A DNA stretch of 64,000 nucleotides, from the NCBI RefSeq assembly GCF_030209445.1, contig NZ_JARVSD010000004.1, forward strand, positions 62,001 to 126,000, written 5' to 3'. This document shows positions 51,129-60,136 of the stretch, piece by piece; within the stretch, counting starts at the first letter, position 1, and each line of letters opens with the position of its first letter. This DNA comes from Promicromonospora sp. MEB111. Its GTDB lineage: Bacteria; Actinomycetota; Actinomycetes; Actinomycetales; Cellulomonadaceae. The notes beneath the pieces are model-generated. The model ran no database searches, was not told where the DNA came from, and was given only the letters and a program-made list of their open reading frames with translations. The position numbers and the translations under genes were made by a program.

Positions 51129-53412
51129 CGTCGAGCGACGCCAGCTTCTCCTTCATCCGCCCGAGCATCGCGGGGATCCACGTACCGCGCTCCTCCGCAC
51201 GCTCGATGCCCTGGGTCAGGTGGTCGCGGGCCGCGTCGTTCGCGCCGTACCCGGCATAGGCGGTGCCCAGCACCCAGTGCATCAACGAGATCCACCAGCT
51301 GCTGCCCCGCTCGACGCTCTCGGCCAGGGCAGGCTCGGCCACCTCGACGGCCTCCTCGAAGCGCTGCGCGAAGCAGAGCGCGCCCGCCAGGCTCGCCTGG
51401 GCGAACATGCGCGCGTGCTGCACGGCGGCGGAGGCCGATCCCAGCTCGTCGATGCTCCGCAGCACGTCCCGGTAGGCCTCGATCGCCTCGTCCCGCCGGT
51501 CGAGGTCGACGAGCGTCGCAGCGAGGCCGTTGCTCGCCCAGTAGAAGGTCCCGTGGTAGCCGTCGGCCTCGGCCAGCTCGCGGCCCCGGGCGTACGCCTG
51601 GAGCGCCTGGTCGTGGTCCAGGTAGATCCGCCAGGCCTCGGCCGCATTGCAGAGGGCGTCCGCCTGCTCCCGGACGGCGCCGGCGCTCGCGGCGAGCTCG
51701 TGGACCGCCATTGCCTGCTCCGCCGCCTCCCGCGCCCGCGTACCTCCCTGGGCGGTGTCGGCAGTGGTGAACGCCCAGGCGTAGCGGTTCATGTGCCAGA
51801 GCTCGCGACGGCGGTCGGGGAGCCGTGCCGCCGCGGCTCGGGTCAGCCCGAACACCTCCAGCCACTCACGGCACCATTGCTGGTTGTCGCCCGCGTACCA
51901 GCGCAGCGCCTCGCCGAGCTCGGCCACCTGCTCGTCCCGCTCCGCGGCGGCCGCCAGCCGCAGGGCGGCGAGCCACGTCTCCTGCTCCGCCTCCAGCCAC
52001 ACCCGAGCCTCCGTGGGCGTCGACAGCGCGACCAGGCCCGTGCGGGGTGGCGGCGGCGCGTCGTCGTCGGCCTCGAAGACCCGCCCGGCCACGGTCGCGG
52101 TCTCCAGCAGCCAGTCGGTCATCCGCCGCTCGGCCGCCGCCCGGTCCCCGGCGGTCTCCTCCTCGCGCAGGCGCTGACCCGCGTACAGCCGGATCAGGTC
52201 GTGGAACCGGTAGCGGTCGACACCCTCGTGCTGCAGCAGGCCCAGCTCGACCAGGTGGTCGAGCTCGTCCTCGGCGTCGTACGGGTCTGCCTCGGTCAGC
52301 ACCGCGGCGACCGGCACCCCGAGGACCACGGCGGGTACGAGCGCCAGCCGCCGGAAGCACCTCTTGTCCCGCTCCGACAGCGCCAGGTAGGACAGGGCGA
52401 AGGCCGCCTCCACCCCGACGTCCCCGACCGCCAGGTTCGCGAGCCGGCGGTCCTCGTCCGACAGGCGCTCGGCGAGGTGTCGCATCGTCCAGCCGGGTCG
52501 GGAGGCCAGCCGGGTGCCGGCGATCCGCAGCGCCAGCGGCAGGTGCCCGCACAGCTGTGCCACCCGCACCGCCTCCACCGAGTCGCCAGGGGCGGCCTCC
52601 GTACGGACGTCCCCGGAGACGGCGCGCAACAGCTCCGCGGACTCCTCCCGCGACAAGGGCGCGAGGGCGATCCTCGCGACGTCGTCCAGTCCGCCCAGGG
52701 CGCGACGGCTGGTCACGATCGTCATGCCCGCGCCCTCGCCGGGCAGCAGCGGCCGCACCTGGGCCTCGTCCGCGGCGTTGTCCAGCACGACGAGGAAGCG
52801 CCGTTCGGAGAGGGCGGCGCGGAGCTGTCCCGCTCGTTCCTGCTCGTCGTCGGCGATCGCCCGCGGGTCCAGGCCGACGGCGAGCAGCAGCCTGCGCAGC
52901 GCCTCCGTGGCCGCCATGGGCTCGGGGTCGACACCGCGCAGGTCCACGTAGACCTGCCCGTCGGGAAACTCCTCGGCCAGCAGCTCGGCTGCCCGCACCG
53001 CGCACGACGTCTTGCCCAGCCCCGCCGCTCCGTGCACCACCGCGACCGGCACGGGACCGTCCGCGGAAGCCGTCCGCGCCAGGTCGCACAGCGCCCCCAG
53101 CTCGGGCGCTCTGCCCACGAAGTCGGTGAGGCCGCGCGGCAGCCCGTACGAGCTCGGGCGTCGCGACGGCTGATCCGCCGTGCGCGGCCGGCCCGCCCGG
53201 GCGGCGTCGGCGAGCTCGGCCTGCTGCTCGGCGTCGAGCCCCAGCGCCTCGGCGAGGGCCTGGACCGTGCGCCGTTGCGGACCGCGGCTGACACCGCGCT
53301 CCATGTCGCCGATCGCTCGCACGCTCACGCCCGAGGTGTGGGAGAGCTCCTCGATCGTGAGCTGTGCGGCCTGGCGCAGGCTGCGCAGGTGCGGCCCGAA
53401 CGGACCGGTCAT
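51118..53412 (-). CDS. XRE-HTH / NB-ARC / TPR regulator, third of tandem triplet
   Basis: 764 residues. XRE-type helix-turn-helix (about 8-60: LTIEELSHTSGVSVRAIGDMERG), then a DFVGR box (97-101) starting the NB-ARC domain with Walker A GAAGLGKT (Lys134) and Walker B-like FLVVLDNA. Near residue 400 is HDLIRLYA, equivalent to the MHD switch motif. The rest is TPR-like helices (about 470-764). This is the STAND signal-ATPase layout: a ligand or protein partner triggers ATP-driven opening and DNA binding. ATG 53412 overlaps the stop of the preceding gene by 4 bases. It is last in the three-gene operon and ends 11 bases inside the convergent NmrA-like gene. Confidence 0.88.
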   Translation of the reverse strand: MTGPFGPHLRSLRQAAQLTIEELSHTSGVSVRAIGDMERGVSRGPQRRTVQALAEALGLDAEQQAELADAARAGRPRTADQPSRRPSSYGLPRGLTDFVGRAPELGALCDLARTASADGPVPVAVVHGAAGLGKTSCAVRAAELLAEEFPDGQVYVDLRGVDPEPMAATEALRRLLLAVGLDPRAIADDEQERAGQLRAALSERRFLVVLDNAADEAQVRPLLPGEGAGMTIVTSRRALGGLDDVARIALAPLSREESAELLRAVSGDVRTEAAPGDSVEAVRVAQLCGHLPLALRIAGTRLASRPGWTMRHLAERLSDEDRRLANLAVGDVGVEAAFALSYLALSERDKRCFRRLALVPAVVLGVPVAAVLTEADPYDAEDELDHLVELGLLQHEGVDRYRFHDLIRLYAGQRLREEETAGDRAAAERRMTDWLLETATVAGRVFEADDDAPPPPRTGLVALSTPTEARVWLEAEQETWLAALRLAAAAERDEQVAELGEALRWYAGDNQQWCREWLEVFGLTRAAAARLPDRRRELWHMNRYAWAFTTADTAQGGTRAREAAEQAMAVHELAASAGAVREQADALCNAAEAWRIYLDHDQALQAYARGRELAEADGYHGTFYWASNGLAATLVDLDRRDEAIEAYRDVLRSIDELGSASAAVQHARMFAQASLAGALCFAQRFEEAVEVAEPALAESVERGSSWWISLMHWVLGTAYAGYGANDAARDHLTQGIERAEERGTWIPAMLGRMKEKLASLDVRH

Positions 53413-55730
53413 CCGGCCTCCTTTGCGTCGAGGTCCGCCAGCATGGACTTCGCCCGCGCGAGCGTGCTGGGCTTCGGCTTCCATGCCCCGTGGTCCTCCA
53501 CCAGCTCGATCATCCGCACCAGGTGCTGGCGGGCCTCGCGGTCCGCACCCAGCTCGGCATGTGCCCGGCCGAGGGTCCAGTGCAGGAACGGCGTCCAGCC
53601 GCTGGCCAGCTGGACGAGCTCGGCCAGGGCGGGTTCCCCGACCTCGACGACCTCCCTGAAGCGACCTGCCGCGAGGAGCGCCTCGGTCAGCCGGAAGGCG
53701 GCGCCCGCCCGCCCGTGCTGCGCCGCGGCCGAGAGGTCTGGAACGCCGTCGGTGGACCTCAGCAGGGCGCGGTAGATGTCGACGGCCTCGTCGTGCCTGC
53801 CGAGGATGTCCAGGGCAGTTCCGATCCCGGACGTGGCCCAGGAGTAGATCTGGTGGTAGCCCGAGGCCTGGGCGAGCTCGAGCCCGCGCGAGTACGCATC
53901 CAACATCTGCTCGGCGTCGCCGACGTGCAGCCAGCCCTCACCCGCGTTGCAGAGCGCGTCGGCCTGCTCCTGGAGCGCTCCGGCGTGTTCGGCGAGCCGG
54001 TACGCCTCCATGGCGTACTCGACACGCTCCCGCAGGACGGACTCGCCGGACTGCCGCTGGATGGCGACGGTGAGGAGCGCCGAGGCGTGGCGGTTCATGT
54101 GCCAGAGCTCGCGACGGCGGTCGGGCAGCCGTGCGGCCGCCGCCAGCGTCAGGCCGAACACTTCCAGCCAGTCGCTCGACCACTGGTGCGCGTCGGCGGC
54201 GAACCAGCGCATCGACTCGCCGAGCCCGGCCACCAGCTCGTCGCGCTCCGAGGCGGCCGCGAGTCGCAGGGCGGCGAGCCAGGTGTCCTTCTCGGCCTGC
54301 AGCCAGGCCTTCGCTTCGTCCGGCGTGGTGAGCGGGACCAGGCGGTCGGGGTGGGGTGGCACGTCGCCGTCCGCCTCGAACACCCGGCCGGCCGTCGTCG
54401 CGGTCTCCAGCAGCCAGCTGACCATCCGCCGCTCGGCGGTGGCGCGGGCGTCGGCGGTCTCCTCCTCGTGCAGCCGCCGGTTCGCGTACAGGCGGATCAG
54501 GTCGTGGAAGCGGTAGCGACCGGCCCCCTCGGGCTGCAGGAGCCCCAGGTCGACCAGCTCGTCGAGCTGGTCCTCGGCGTCGTCGAGGTCGGCCTGGATG
54601 AGCACCGCCACGATCGGTGCGCCGAAGTCCACCGCGGGGACGAGGGCCAGCCGCCGGAAGCACTCCCTGGCCTGATCGGGCAGCGCGAGGTAGGACAGCG
54701 AGAAGGATGCCTCCACCCCGATGTCGCCTACGGCGAGGTTCGCGAGCCGGCGGTCCTCGTCCGACAGCCGTTCGGCGAGGTAGTGCATGGTCCACCCGGG
54801 CCGGGACGCCAGGCGGGTTCCCGCGATCCGCAGCGCCAGCGGCAGGTGCCCGCACAACCGCGCCACGCGCGCGACGTCCTCGTCCTCGGGTTCCACCTCC
54901 TCGGTGCCGGCCGCCACTTCGCGGCCGCCCCCGGACACGGTCCGCAGCAGCTCCGCCGACTCCCGTGACGAGAGCGGCGCGATCGGGATCCTCGTGACCC
55001 CGTCCAGACCGGCCAGCGTGCGGCGGCTGGTCACGATCGCCATGCCCGGACCGTCGCCAGGCAGCAGGAGCCGTACCTGGGCCTCGTCGGCGGCGTTGTC
55101 GAGCACGACGAGGCAGCGCCGCTCCGCCAGGATGTCGCGGAGCTGATCTGCTCGTTCCTGCTCGTCCTCGGCGACCGCCCGTGGTTCCAGGCCGACGGCG
55201 AGCAGGAGCCGGCGCAGCGCCTCCGCCGTCGGCATGGGCTCGGGGTCTACCCCGCGCAGGTCGACGTAGACCTGCCCGTCCGGGAACGCCTCGCGCAGCA
55301 GCTCAGCCGCCCGCACCACGCACGCCGTCTTGCCCACGCCACCCGGTCCGTGCACCACCACGACAGGTGTCCGGTCGTCCCCGAAGGCGGCGCGCCCGTG
55401 CTCGCCCAGCAGCTCCAGCTCCGCCGTCCGGCCCACGAAGTGGGCCGGGCCGCGCGGCAGCCCGTACCCGCGCGGAGGCTCCGGCACCTGGTCGGCTGCC
55501 CGCGGCCGGCCCGCCCGGGCGGCGTCGGCGAGCTCGGCCTGCTGCTCGGTGTCGAGCCCCAGCGCCTCGGCGAGGGCCTGGACCGTGCGCCGTTGCGGAC
55601 CGCGGCTGACGCCGCGCTCCATGTCGCCGATGGCGCGCACGCTCACGCCCGAGGTGTGGGAGAGCTCCTCGATCGTCAGGCCCGCGGACTGCCGCAGGCT
55701 CCGCAGGTACGGTCCGAAGGGGGCGGTCAT
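53409..55730 (-). CDS. XRE-HTH / NB-ARC / TPR regulator, second of tandem triplet
   Basis: 773 residues, the same layout as its neighbours. Over the first 80 residues it differs from the third gene at only 6 positions. Walker A is GPGGVGKT with Lys134 at the same residue number, and Walker B-like CLVVLDNAADEAQVR follows. The motif HDLIRLYA is present. The TPR tail is diverged from those of the other two genes, mainly after residue 560. The start overlaps the first gene's stop (ATGA, 55727-55730), and its own stop overlaps the next start the same way. Translational coupling suggests the three proteins are made in equal amounts, perhaps to form mixed complexes. Confidence 0.88.
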   Translation of the reverse strand: MTAPFGPYLRSLRQSAGLTIEELSHTSGVSVRAIGDMERGVSRGPQRRTVQALAEALGLDTEQQAELADAARAGRPRAADQVPEPPRGYGLPRGPAHFVGRTAELELLGEHGRAAFGDDRTPVVVVHGPGGVGKTACVVRAAELLREAFPDGQVYVDLRGVDPEPMPTAEALRRLLLAVGLEPRAVAEDEQERADQLRDILAERRCLVVLDNAADEAQVRLLLPGDGPGMAIVTSRRTLAGLDGVTRIPIAPLSSRESAELLRTVSGGGREVAAGTEEVEPEDEDVARVARLCGHLPLALRIAGTRLASRPGWTMHYLAERLSDEDRRLANLAVGDIGVEASFSLSYLALPDQARECFRRLALVPAVDFGAPIVAVLIQADLDDAEDQLDELVDLGLLQPEGAGRYRFHDLIRLYANRRLHEEETADARATAERRMVSWLLETATTAGRVFEADGDVPPHPDRLVPLTTPDEAKAWLQAEKDTWLAALRLAAASERDELVAGLGESMRWFAADAHQWSSDWLEVFGLTLAAAARLPDRRRELWHMNRHASALLTVAIQRQSGESVLRERVEYAMEAYRLAEHAGALQEQADALCNAGEGWLHVGDAEQMLDAYSRGLELAQASGYHQIYSWATSGIGTALDILGRHDEAVDIYRALLRSTDGVPDLSAAAQHGRAGAAFRLTEALLAAGRFREVVEVGEPALAELVQLASGWTPFLHWTLGRAHAELGADREARQHLVRMIELVEDHGAWKPKPSTLARAKSMLADLDAKEAG

Positions 55731-58045
55731 CCGATCTCCTCAGGGGCTCCGGCCTCATCGTCGAGAGCTGCGATCAGGGCATTCACCTCGTCGACGAACG
55801 CGGGCCGCGGCTGCCACCTTCCCCGGGCCTCTCCCCGCCCGATCGCCAGAGTGAGGTGCTCGCGGGCCTTGTCGTTCGCGCCGAGCCCGAGATACGCCCG
55901 GCCGACCGCCCGGTGCGTCAGCGGTGCCCAGTTGTTGCCCTCCTCGAGGAGGGCCGCCGCGGACGTCCTCGCGATCTCGACGACGTCGCCGTAGCGCCCC
56001 GCGTCGGCGAGGAGCGTGGACAAGCGGGCCAAGGCGAACCATCGGGTGTTCTCGGCCGCGGCCGTCGGTGCCGGGAGCTCCTCGATCGTCCTGAGCATGG
56101 AGCGGAAGGCCTTGAGGGCGTCGTCGTACCTGCCGGCCTGGGCGAGCCCCACCACGAGGCCGCCACTCGCCCAGAAGTAGGTGCTCTGGTCGCCGGCGGT
56201 CTCGGCCAGCTCTCGCCCGCGGGTGTAGGCCCAGAGCGACCGGTCGTCGTCGTGCGCGAGTCGCCAGGCCTCGGCCGCGTTGCAGACCGCCTCCGCCTGT
56301 TCCCTGACCGCCCCGAGGCCCTCGGCGAGCTGGTAGGCCTCCATCGCCTGCTCCGCGGCCTCCCGCAACGCCTTGTCGTCACGTCGCTGCGCGGCGACGG
56401 TGAGGCGTGCCCAGACATAACGGATCGTGTGCCAGAGCTCCCCGCGGCGGTCGGGCAGCCGCGCGGCGGCGGAGCGGGTGAGCCCGAACACCTCCAGCCA
56501 GTCGGTCGCCCACACCTGGGTCTCGTTGGCGATCCAGTTCATCGCCTCACCGAACCGGGCCACCTGCGCGTCCCGCCCTGCGACAGCCGCGAGCCGCAGC
56601 GCAGCCAGCCAGGACTCCTTCTCGACCAGCAGCCAGACCCGGGCTTCCTCCGGCGAGGTGAACCGGACGTGACCCTCGTCGCCCGCCGGTGGGGATTCGC
56701 CGTCGAACCACCGGCCGGCCGCCGTCGCGGTCTCCAGCAGCCAGTCCGTCATACGGCGCTCGGCCGTCGCCCGGGCCGCGTCGGACTCCTCCTCGTGCAG
56801 GCGCTGGTTCGCGTACAGCCGGATCAGGTCGTGAAAGCGGTAACGGTCCGTGCCCTCGTGCTGGAGGAGGCCCAGCTCGACCAGCTCGTCGAGCTGGTCC
56901 TCGGCGTCGTAGCGGTCGGTCTCGGTCAGCACCGCGGCGATCGGTGCCCCGAAGTCGACGGCGGGGACGAGCGCCAGCCGCCGGAAGCACTCCTTGGCCT
57001 GCTCGGGCAGCGCCACGTAGGACAGCGCGAACGCCGCCTCCACCCCGACGTCGCCCACCGCGAGGTTCGCCAGCCGGCGGTCCTCGTCCGACAGGCGCTC
57101 GGCCAGGTGCCGCATGGTCCACTCCGGCTGGGAAGCCAGGCGGGTGCCGGCGATCCGCAGGGCAAGCGGCAGGCGTCCGCACAGCTCGGACACCCGCGCC
57201 GTCTCCGCTGCCGTCTCCGTCACCGCGTTCCCGTCGGCGGTCCGGTTGGCGAGGGCCTCCAACAGCTCCGCGGACTCCTGCGGTGAGAACGGCGCCAGCG
57301 GGACCCGGGTCACTCCCTCCAGCCCGGCCAGCGTGCGGCGGCTGGTCACGATCACCATGCCCGCGCCGTGCGCAGGCAGCAGGGGCCGCACCTGGGCCTC
57401 GTCCGCGGCGTTGTCCAGCAGCACCAGGGACCGCCGGTCCGCCAGGATGGCCCTGAGCTGACCTGCGCGTTCGTGCTGGTCCTCGGCGATCGCGCGGGCA
57501 TCCAGCCCCGACGCCAGCAGCAGTCGGCGCAGCGCCTCCGTGGTCGCCATCGGCTCGGGGTCGACGCCGCGCAGGTCCACGTAGAGCCCGCCGTCGGGGA
57601 ACCTCTCGTGCAACAGCTCGGCCGCCCGCACCGCGCACGCCGTCTTGCCCAGTCCCGCCGCGCCGTGCACCACGACGACCGGGGTGGGGCCGTCCGCGGA
57701 GGCGGTCCGTGCCCGTTCGTCCAGCAGCTCCAGCTCCGCCGTCCGGCCCACGAAGTCGCCGAGGCTGCGCGGCAGCGCGTTCGAACCTGGCTGCTCGGGT
57801 GCGGGGTCGGCTGCCCGCGGCCGTCCGGCCCTGGCGGTGTCGGCGAGTTCTGCTCGCTGCTCGTCGTCGAGCCCCAGCGCGTCGGCCAGTGCCTCGACGG
57901 TGCGGCGCTGCGGGCCGCGGCTGACGCCGCGCTCCATGTCGCCGATGGCACGCACGCTCACGCCCGAGGCGTGCGAGAGCTCCTCGATCGTCAGTCCGGT
58001 GGACTGCCGCAGGCCGCGCAGGAGCGGGCCGAACGAACTGGCCAT
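55727..58045 (-). CDS. XRE-HTH / NB-ARC / TPR regulator, first of tandem triplet
   Basis: 772 residues and the promoter-proximal member. It has the same HTH (residues 21-50 differ from the second gene at one position), Walker A GAAGLGKT (Lys134), and HDLIRLYA motif. Its last third has its own sequence, for example ALPEQAKECFRRLALVPAVDFGAP before the TPR region and ENTRWFALARLSTLLADAGRYGD within it. GGGAGG lies before ATG 58045. It is the founder or the latest copy of a local triplication; direction cannot be told from the sequence. What each senses is unknown. Confidence 0.88.
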   Translation of the reverse strand: MASSFGPLLRGLRQSTGLTIEELSHASGVSVRAIGDMERGVSRGPQRRTVEALADALGLDDEQRAELADTARAGRPRAADPAPEQPGSNALPRSLGDFVGRTAELELLDERARTASADGPTPVVVVHGAAGLGKTACAVRAAELLHERFPDGGLYVDLRGVDPEPMATTEALRRLLLASGLDARAIAEDQHERAGQLRAILADRRSLVLLDNAADEAQVRPLLPAHGAGMVIVTSRRTLAGLEGVTRVPLAPFSPQESAELLEALANRTADGNAVTETAAETARVSELCGRLPLALRIAGTRLASQPEWTMRHLAERLSDEDRRLANLAVGDVGVEAAFALSYVALPEQAKECFRRLALVPAVDFGAPIAAVLTETDRYDAEDQLDELVELGLLQHEGTDRYRFHDLIRLYANQRLHEEESDAARATAERRMTDWLLETATAAGRWFDGESPPAGDEGHVRFTSPEEARVWLLVEKESWLAALRLAAVAGRDAQVARFGEAMNWIANETQVWATDWLEVFGLTRSAAARLPDRRGELWHTIRYVWARLTVAAQRRDDKALREAAEQAMEAYQLAEGLGAVREQAEAVCNAAEAWRLAHDDDRSLWAYTRGRELAETAGDQSTYFWASGGLVVGLAQAGRYDDALKAFRSMLRTIEELPAPTAAAENTRWFALARLSTLLADAGRYGDVVEIARTSAAALLEEGNNWAPLTHRAVGRAYLGLGANDKAREHLTLAIGRGEARGRWQPRPAFVDEVNALIAALDDEAGAPEEIG

Positions 58046-58076
58046 TCAGCCTCCCTCGGGGTGTCCGGTCTGAGGT

Positions 58077-58105
58077 CATGATGGCCCGATCGGCATCGTT
58101 GACAA
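58077..58105 (-). promoter_or_regulatory. possible promoter of the STAND triplet
   Basis: In the 134-base gap before the triplet, the minus strand has TTGTCA (58105-58100) followed after 17 bases by a weak ATCATG (58082-58077). The -10 is poor, so this is only a suggestion. A perfect CCACGTGG palindrome lies further upstream at about 58114. All three triplet genes depend on whatever starts here. Confidence 0.3.
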
Positions 58106-58179
58106 CCTGCCGTCCACGTGGCGATCGACACCCGTGGTGAAACATCGGCGTGCCCCGCGCAAGTCACCCGTGGGCGGCG

Positions 58180-58626
58180 TCAGTCGTCGCGCCGCGGCCG
58201 CGACGAGCGCAGCTTCTTGGTGGCCGACCGCTGCTTCTTGGCCGTCAGCCGCCGCTCCTGCGACCCGCGGGTCGCGCGGGTGGCGCGGCGGCTCCGCGGG
58301 CCGGGCGCCAGTCCGTCGTCGACGACGGCGGCCAGGCGCGTGGCGGCGGCGTCGCGGTTGCGGCGCTGCTCCCGGTGCTCCGAGGCGACGACGGTGAGGA
58401 CGCCGTCGACCAGGCGGCCCGCGAGTCGCTCCAGGAGGCGCTGGCGCTGCGTGTCGCTCAGCACGGCGGACCGACCCACGTCCCAGGACAGCTCGACGCG
58501 CGAGTCGGTGGTGTTCACGCCCTGACCGCCCGGGCCGGAGGAGCGGGAGAACCGCTCGGTGAGCTCGGCGCGGGGGATGGTCAGCGCGGGACTGACGGCC
58601 AGGCCGGGGCGGACAGGGGAGGGCAT
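58180..58626 (-). CDS. arfB: peptidyl-tRNA hydrolase ArfB (ribosome rescue)
   Basis: 148 residues, close to the 140 of E. coli ArfB (YaeJ). The catalytic Gly-Gly-Gln lies at residues 33-35 in SSGPGGQGVN. The body LSDTQRQRLLERLAGRL is the family helix, and the Lys/Arg-rich C-terminal tail (AKKQRSATKKLRSSRPRR) is the part that enters the empty mRNA channel of stalled ribosomes. It frees stalled peptides by hydrolysing peptidyl-tRNA. I chose ATG 58626; the frame extends upstream to 58755 but that part has no family match. Confidence 0.93.
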   Translation of the reverse strand: MPSPVRPGLAVSPALTIPRAELTERFSRSSGPGGQGVNTTDSRVELSWDVGRSAVLSDTQRQRLLERLAGRLVDGVLTVVASEHREQRRNRDAAATRLAAVVDDGLAPGPRSRRATRATRGSQERRLTAKKQRSATKKLRSSRPRRDD

Positions 58627-58758
58627 GTGCCCATGGTCTCGCACGCGGGGGCGTGGCCCGCGCTCCTCCCGGGTCGACGACGGCGTGACCAGGGCCTCCG
58701 CGCTGCCATACTCAGCGGCGTCATTGTCGGACCCGATGATCTGCGAGGGCATCACCCC

Positions 58759-59520
58759 ATGCGTTTCAGCTCACCGCCTGGCTGGCCCACGCCCCCGGAG
58801 GACTGGTCGCCGGCAGCCGGCTGGCGGCCCCAGCCCGACTGGCCGGCAGCCCCCGAGGACTGGTCGTTCTGGACCGACGACGAGGGACGCCCCGTCGAGG
58901 GGCCGTGGGTCCCGGAGCACCACGGCGCCTCGGAGTTCGACACGCCGAGCAGCCTTGCCCTCTGGGCGTTCACGGCCGTGCAGGTCGTCCTGGTCCTCGT
59001 CGACATCGTGCTCCTGAGGTCTGGCACGTCGTCGACCGGAGGGATCCTGGCCGTGGGTGGTGTCCTCAACCTGGCCTGTTTCGTCGCCGACGTGACCCTC
59101 CTGCGCCAGGCGGGTCACCGCGTGCCCGTCTACCTCTACGTCTGCGGAGTGCTGCTCGTGCCGCTCTACCTCATCTTCCGGATCCGGCTGACGAGGACGA
59201 GCTGGTGGCCCCTGGTGGGGTGGATCGGGGTGATCGTCGCTTCCGTCCTGGCGACGCCGCTCGTGGGATACGCGGGCGGCGTCGAGCTGGAGCCCACCGA
59301 TGTCGAGTCCTCGATCGAGGGTTCGTACTCGACCGGGGACGGCACCTCGCTCTACGAGAGCAGCATGCCGGTCCAGGTGAGCTGCCCGGACCCGCTCGTC
59401 GTCCGGGTCGGCGAGACCTTCGACTGCGAGACCGGGGTGGTCGGCGAGGCGCCCGAGACCGTCACCGTCACCCTGGAGTCGTGGCTGGGGGAGATGTCGT
59501 GGCGGAGGCCGACGAGGTGA
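58759..59520 (+). CDS. membrane protein with DUF4333-like outer domain
   Basis: 253 residues. The N-terminal Trp/Pro-rich segment PPGWPTPPEDWSPAAGWRPQPDW resembles the DUF2510 type of cytoplasmic head. About four hydrophobic helices span residues about 70-175. The outer end holds SCPDPLVVRVGETFDCET, typical of the DUF4333 domain with its Cys pair. The organisation suggests an envelope protein of unknown role, common in actinobacteria. ATG 58759 was chosen as the first codon of the Trp-rich head. Confidence 0.8.
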   Translation: MRFSSPPGWPTPPEDWSPAAGWRPQPDWPAAPEDWSFWTDDEGRPVEGPWVPEHHGASEFDTPSSLALWAFTAVQVVLVLVDIVLLRSGTSSTGGILAVGGVLNLACFVADVTLLRQAGHRVPVYLYVCGVLLVPLYLIFRIRLTRTSWWPLVGWIGVIVASVLATPLVGYAGGVELEPTDVESSIEGSYSTGDGTSLYESSMPVQVSCPDPLVVRVGETFDCETGVVGEAPETVTVTLESWLGEMSWRRPTR

Positions 59521-59557
59521 CGAGTACCCAACGACCAGCGGGGCGTCCTCGTCCGCG

Positions 59558-60097
59558 CTAGATACCGACCGACCCGTCGATCGCCTCGCGGAGCAGGTCC
59601 GCGTGGCCCAGGTGCCGGGCGTACTCCTGGATCAGGTGGAGCAGGATCCACCGCAGCGTGGCCTCCTGGCCGTCCCAGAACTTCTCCTGCGCGATCGTGT
59701 CGAGGTCTGCCGTCTCGGCGACGATCTGCTCCGTGGTGCGCTGGGCCTCGTCGAGCCAGGCCAGCAGCTGCTCGGGCGAGTCGTCCGCGGCGGTGCTGAA
59801 GGTCCAGTCGTTCCGTCCCTCCTGCTCCTTGTACTGGGCGTACCAGGTGGGCGTCTCGACCGTCCCCGCGAACGTCACGTTGACCCAGGCCGCCTCGATG
59901 ACGGCGAGGTGCTTGAGCAGACCGCCGAGCGACAGGGTGCTCGGCGCATGCCGGTAGGCCAGCAGCGTGCTGCTCAGCCCCGAGACCTTCCAGCGCAGCG
60001 TGTCGCGCTGGAACGCGAGGATCCCGAGGAGGGTCTGCTTCTCGTCGGCGGTGAACGGGATGTCGAAGCGGTCCGCGGGGTCGGTGATCGTCGTCAT
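59558..60097 (-). CDS. DinB/DUF664-family protein
   Basis: 179 residues with the four-helix-bundle pattern of the DinB/YfiT superfamily. HLAVIEAAWVN and EYARHLGHADLLREAIDG supply the His residues that bind metal in active members. DUF664 proteins of this size are often thiol-dependent transferases that use mycothiol or bacillithiol in actinobacteria and firmicutes. ATG 60097 is clear. It is divergent from the NUDIX gene with 39 bases between, and convergent with the DUF4333-like gene. Confidence 0.88.
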   Translation of the reverse strand: MTTITDPADRFDIPFTADEKQTLLGILAFQRDTLRWKVSGLSSTLLAYRHAPSTLSLGGLLKHLAVIEAAWVNVTFAGTVETPTWYAQYKEQEGRNDWTFSTAADDSPEQLLAWLDEAQRTTEQIVAETADLDTIAQEKFWDGQEATLRWILLHLIQEYARHLGHADLLREAIDGSVGI

Positions 60098-60136
60098 CCT
60101 GGAACCGTAGCGACGTCAGGAAGCAGACTGGACCCC

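Noticed and set aside
51118-58045. STAND triplet considered as an anti-phage (Avs-like) defence system
   Set aside because: The effector position holds an XRE DNA-binding domain, with no nuclease, protease or membrane-pore domain. A regulatory role fits better; defence cannot be excluded but is not supported.
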